From positions 1 through 53,629 of the forward strand of contig CAYTAP010000007.1 in NCBI GenBank assembly GCA_964435775.1: a stretch of DNA of 53,629 nucleotides, given 5' to 3'. Under the pieces are notes generated by a model that was given only the letters and a program-made list of their open reading frames with translations, was not told the origin of the DNA and searched no databases. Shown here piece after piece: positions 51,477-53,629 of the stretch. The position numbers and the translations under genes were made by a program. The stretch is from CAYTAP01 sp964435775. GTDB taxonomy: Bacteria > Planctomycetota > Phycisphaerae > Tepidisphaerales > Tepidisphaeraceae. Numbering within the stretch: the stretch's first letter is position 1; each line of letters starts with the position of its first letter.

Positions 51477-51575
51477 GAAGGATGAAGGATGAGGGATGAA
51501 GGATGAACGGATCGCTATCCCGGCCGCACGCGATGATCTGGACTCCCGCCTTTCTCATCCTTCATCCTTCATCCC
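51477..51575. repeat. Heptad tandem repeat with inverted copy (family D)
   Basis: Four near-identical GAAGGAT units in tandem at 51477-51504. About 50 bases later there is the inverted TCATCCT unit three times (51555-51575). The arms 51493-51507 and 51561-51575 pair perfectly over 15 bases. It separates lolE and lolD and could form a large hairpin in their shared transcript. Confidence 0.75.
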
Positions 51576-51591
51576 TATTTCCCTCCCCCCC

Positions 51592-53058
51592 TCACTCCCA
51601 GCGGAGCGCTTCCACCGGGTGCATCCGGGCGGCCCGGATCGCCGGGAGCAGCGCCCCAAGGACCGACGAGACAATGGCCACCGCGATGATGATCGTCACT
51701 TCATGCGGGCTCATCGTGTTGGGAATCGTGTCAAAGGCATACACCTCCGGGTTCCAAATCTGGATGCCCAGCAGCCGCCCCATTTCGGTATGGAGGTAGT
51801 TGATGTTGTGGACGATCAGATAGCCGAGAAGCAATCCCAGCCCCGATCCCACGATTCCGATCGCCAGGCCATACCCCAGGAAGATCCCGGCCACGCCGCT
51901 ACTGGTTGCGCCGACGGATTTGATGATGCCGATGTCGCGCGTCTTTTCCACGACGATCATGTAGAAGATGCAGAAGATCAGGAAGATGGCGACGATGCTG
52001 ATGAGGCTGAACAGGAAGGTGACGAGCGTTTTTTCCTTTTCAATCGCGCCAAGCCACAGCGACTGGCTCTCCTCCCAGGTTTCAACCCGGATCGGGTAGC
52101 CAATCAGTTCTCCCTTATTGGCCCGGACGGCGTCAACGATCCGCTGCACGTCCGCCTTGGCTTTCTGCAAATCCGTGCCCGGCTTCACCTTGATCTGGAT
52201 GTCGCTTGTGCGGGCCGGTTGATCGTCAAACGCATCCATCTTCAAATCATGCTGAATGCGGTGAAAGTCCACATAGACCGTGTTGGAATCGTACTGCCAG
52301 ATCTTCGTCCGGCTGTCATCGACGATCCAGAACATGTCCTCCCCTTTGGAACTCAAATCGATCCGCGCCTGGTCCGGCGAAACCCCCAGCACGGTCAGGA
52401 GCGCCCATGCGTCATACACGCCGCCGCGACCGATCTCCACACCGTGCTCGTTCTTGCGAATCCCCACCACGCCGGTGCCAACGATCATGCCCGGCATCTT
52501 CATCGCATCCATTTTGGATTTGGGCGGCAGCAGATACTGGTAGGGCTTGTCGGGGATCAGATCAAAGGAGGGCGTTGGTGTTTGGTCGGCCTGCTTGCGC
52601 AGCGTGTCGCGCTGCTGGCGCGTTAATCCGGGCGCTTCGGCCTGTTCCAGGAGTTCATTGCGACGAAGCTCGTACTGCCGATGCAGGGATTGCGGGAAAT
52701 CATTCACCTGCCCGATCTTGTCGAGGGGATATCCGATGACCTGCACCCCCTGGCGAATCTGGTTGGCGATGTTGATCAGCCCGAACGTGTGAATGGTCGG
52801 CACCGCCGCGACCACGCTCGGAAGTAACTCGATATCCCGGATCATCGCCTCATAGTCGGGGAACCCCGCCAATGACTCCCCGCGCACGATGATGTCCCCC
52901 GACAGCCCATGAAATCCCGCGCGGAACATCCGCAGCCAGCCGCCCATGACGCTGATGACCACCAGCACCATCATCGTGCAGAGCATGACCGCGATGAGGG
53001 AGACCCAGGCGATGCGGCGTTTGCGGAGGTATTTGAGGATCAGGTGGAGTTTGTACAC
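51592..53058 (-). CDS. lolE: Lipoprotein-releasing ABC transporter permease (LolC/LolE-type)
   Basis: A 488-residue FtsX/LolC-type permease. One N-terminal transmembrane helix (about residues 16-40) is followed by a large periplasmic domain of some 300 residues and three C-terminal helices ending in the conserved GALLPAIRAARMHPVEALRWE. The VVEKTRDIGIIKSVGAT segment is the cytoplasmic coupling helix. It should pick up lipoproteins and hand them to the carrier. It starts with a GTG at 53058; no canonical RBS is obvious. The gene begins six bases after the stop of the upstream toxin-antitoxin gene. LolC and LolE cannot be told apart from sequence alone. Confidence 0.85.
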   Translation of the reverse strand: MYKLHLILKYLRKRRIAWVSLIAVMLCTMMVLVVISVMGGWLRMFRAGFHGLSGDIIVRGESLAGFPDYEAMIRDIELLPSVVAAVPTIHTFGLINIANQIRQGVQVIGYPLDKIGQVNDFPQSLHRQYELRRNELLEQAEAPGLTRQQRDTLRKQADQTPTPSFDLIPDKPYQYLLPPKSKMDAMKMPGMIVGTGVVGIRKNEHGVEIGRGGVYDAWALLTVLGVSPDQARIDLSSKGEDMFWIVDDSRTKIWQYDSNTVYVDFHRIQHDLKMDAFDDQPARTSDIQIKVKPGTDLQKAKADVQRIVDAVRANKGELIGYPIRVETWEESQSLWLGAIEKEKTLVTFLFSLISIVAIFLIFCIFYMIVVEKTRDIGIIKSVGATSSGVAGIFLGYGLAIGIVGSGLGLLLGYLIVHNINYLHTEMGRLLGIQIWNPEVYAFDTIPNTMSPHEVTIIIAVAIVSSVLGALLPAIRAARMHPVEALRWE

Positions 53059-53064
53059 GAAGTC

Positions 53065-53376
53065 TCACTCGGCAAAGGCCAAGGCACTTTTGAGACTCCG
53101 CTCGATCAATTCCGAACGGCTCATGCCATGTGTTTGGGCGAACTGATCGGATCGTTCCAGGAGTTTGGCGTCAAGCTGAATGGAAACCTGTTCCCGACCG
53201 TCATTCTTGCGTGCCGCGACTCCTCGTTGGATGGCCTGCCACTTACGACGATTGGTTGGCGATAATGGTTTGGTATCCTCGAAATTGATGTCCTTGTCGA
53301 ATTGCTTGGTGGCATCCCGCAATTCTGTCAGGTTCATTTTCGACCAGGGTTTTTGCTTTTTTGCTGCCATGATCAT
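53065..53376 (-). CDS. Ribbon-helix-helix antitoxin (CopG/BrnA-like)
   Basis: A 103-residue protein. Residues 64-100 (VSIQLDAKLLERSDQFAQTHGMSRSELIERSLKSAL) are a ribbon-helix-helix domain: a short strand followed by two helices. The N-terminal 60 residues are charged and probably bind the toxin. The toxin gene upstream ends one base before this ATG, so the pair is a BrnTA-like type II system with the toxin first. In such systems the antitoxin represses its own promoter. A later ATG at 53370 is a possible alternative start. The lolE gene follows after only six bases, so the pair may share a transcript with it. Confidence 0.8.
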   Translation of the reverse strand: MIMAAKKQKPWSKMNLTELRDATKQFDKDINFEDTKPLSPTNRRKWQAIQRGVAARKNDGREQVSIQLDAKLLERSDQFAQTHGMSRSELIERSLKSALAFAE

Positions 53377-53629
53377 TTAGTGATTGCGAAAGCGACGCTT
53401 TTGTTTCGCCGTTAAATCCCTTGCATGAATCACATACACGGGCTGTCCTGTGCCCTCGGAAAATGATAGCCGATCCGCCGGTGGAAGGCTATGGAAATCG
53501 ACTTCATCATCGTCAAGATAGACGAAAATAACCTGAAGATAACGGCCGCTGGGTGTCTGACCCCATACCAAGTGCTTTTCGCGTTCGATCTCCCGTGGGT
53601 AAGGGCGCCGAGCATTTTCAATGATGCTT
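53377..53629 (-). CDS. BrnT-like toxin, 5' end outside the window
   Basis: Partial gene: at least 83 residues, the N-terminus running off the window edge. The visible part has HLVWGQTPSGRYLQVIFVYL and, near the end, VYVIHARDLTAKQKRRFRNH, matching the C-terminal half of BrnT/DUF4258-type RNase toxins (Gly-Arg-Tyr-Leu strand, then the I-x-A-R-x-(M/L)-T block). Only a TTG could start it inside the window, so the true start lies beyond 53629. It is immediately followed by the ribbon-helix-helix antitoxin. Confidence 0.75.
   Translation of the reverse strand, partial: SIIENARRPYPREIEREKHLVWGQTPSGRYLQVIFVYLDDDEVDFHSLPPADRLSFSEGTGQPVYVIHARDLTAKQKRRFRNH

Noticed and set aside
51477..51575. CRISPR array
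   Set aside because: The heptad units are tandem and without spacers, and there are no cas genes in the window.

Overview
The window looks like a piece of a draft (probably metagenome-assembled) genome of a planctomycete, most likely from the Phycisphaerae or a close lineage. This rests on the gene content: PEP-CTERM secreted proteins next to a GntR/LacI-type regulator, a short prepilin-like protein with a His-to-Asp-Gly tail motif, a Gfo/Idh/MocA oxidoreductase, four xylose-isomerase-like TIM-barrel enzymes, and a small anchored protein of a type I recall only from this phylum. The DNA is GC-rich and carries several families of intergenic palindromic repeats. Two runs of N (5926-5966 and 43178-43187) mark assembly gaps inside genes. 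The lineage call is an inference from recalled families, not from a marker gene.

Layout. 1-6730: metallophosphoesterase, two anchored proteins of unknown role, an OmpA-type lipoprotein, then a minus-strand RnfC-RnfD pair. 6850-18080: mostly metabolic and envelope genes on the minus strand (four isomerase/esterase-type enzymes, sulfate adenylyltransferase, a PIN/DUF104 toxin-antitoxin pair, lipoprotein SppA, an esterase, an RluA-type pseudouridine synthase), plus a forward aspartate aminotransferase. 18196-23481: a tightly overlapped operon of three glycosyltransferases and GDP-mannose 4,6-dehydratase, probably for a deoxyhexose-containing surface glycan. 23474-28437: amidohydrolase, an unknown protein, a TIM-barrel enzyme, OsmC and a TolB-like propeller lipoprotein.

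28438-34514 is the most unusual part: a five-gene operon (SPPY DNA methyltransferase, BglII/BamHI-like protein, ParB-like protein, SNF2-type helicase, DUF3883 protein). Four of the genes are joined by 4-base overlaps or near contact, and the operon ends a few hundred bases from the 3' end of a tRNA-Val gene. It reads as a restriction-modification-derived defence island. The BglII-like subunit seems to have lost the acidic catalytic residues, whereas the DUF3883 protein keeps an E-x-K motif. That suggests a division of labour I do not recognise from a named system.

34663-39656: molybdate transporter modB-modA, an RRM RNA-binding protein, a luciferase-like oxidoreductase, TatA and a secretin-N-domain-like protein. 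39886-46878: the regulator, three PEP-CTERM proteins (one broken by a gap and an apparent frameshift), the pilin-like protein and the Gfo/Idh oxidoreductase. 46995-53629, all on the minus strand: a ceramidase-like hydrolase with a DegT aminotransferase, branched-chain aminotransferase, the LolD/LolE lipoprotein exporter, and a ribbon-helix-helix/BrnT-like toxin-antitoxin pair that runs off the window edge.
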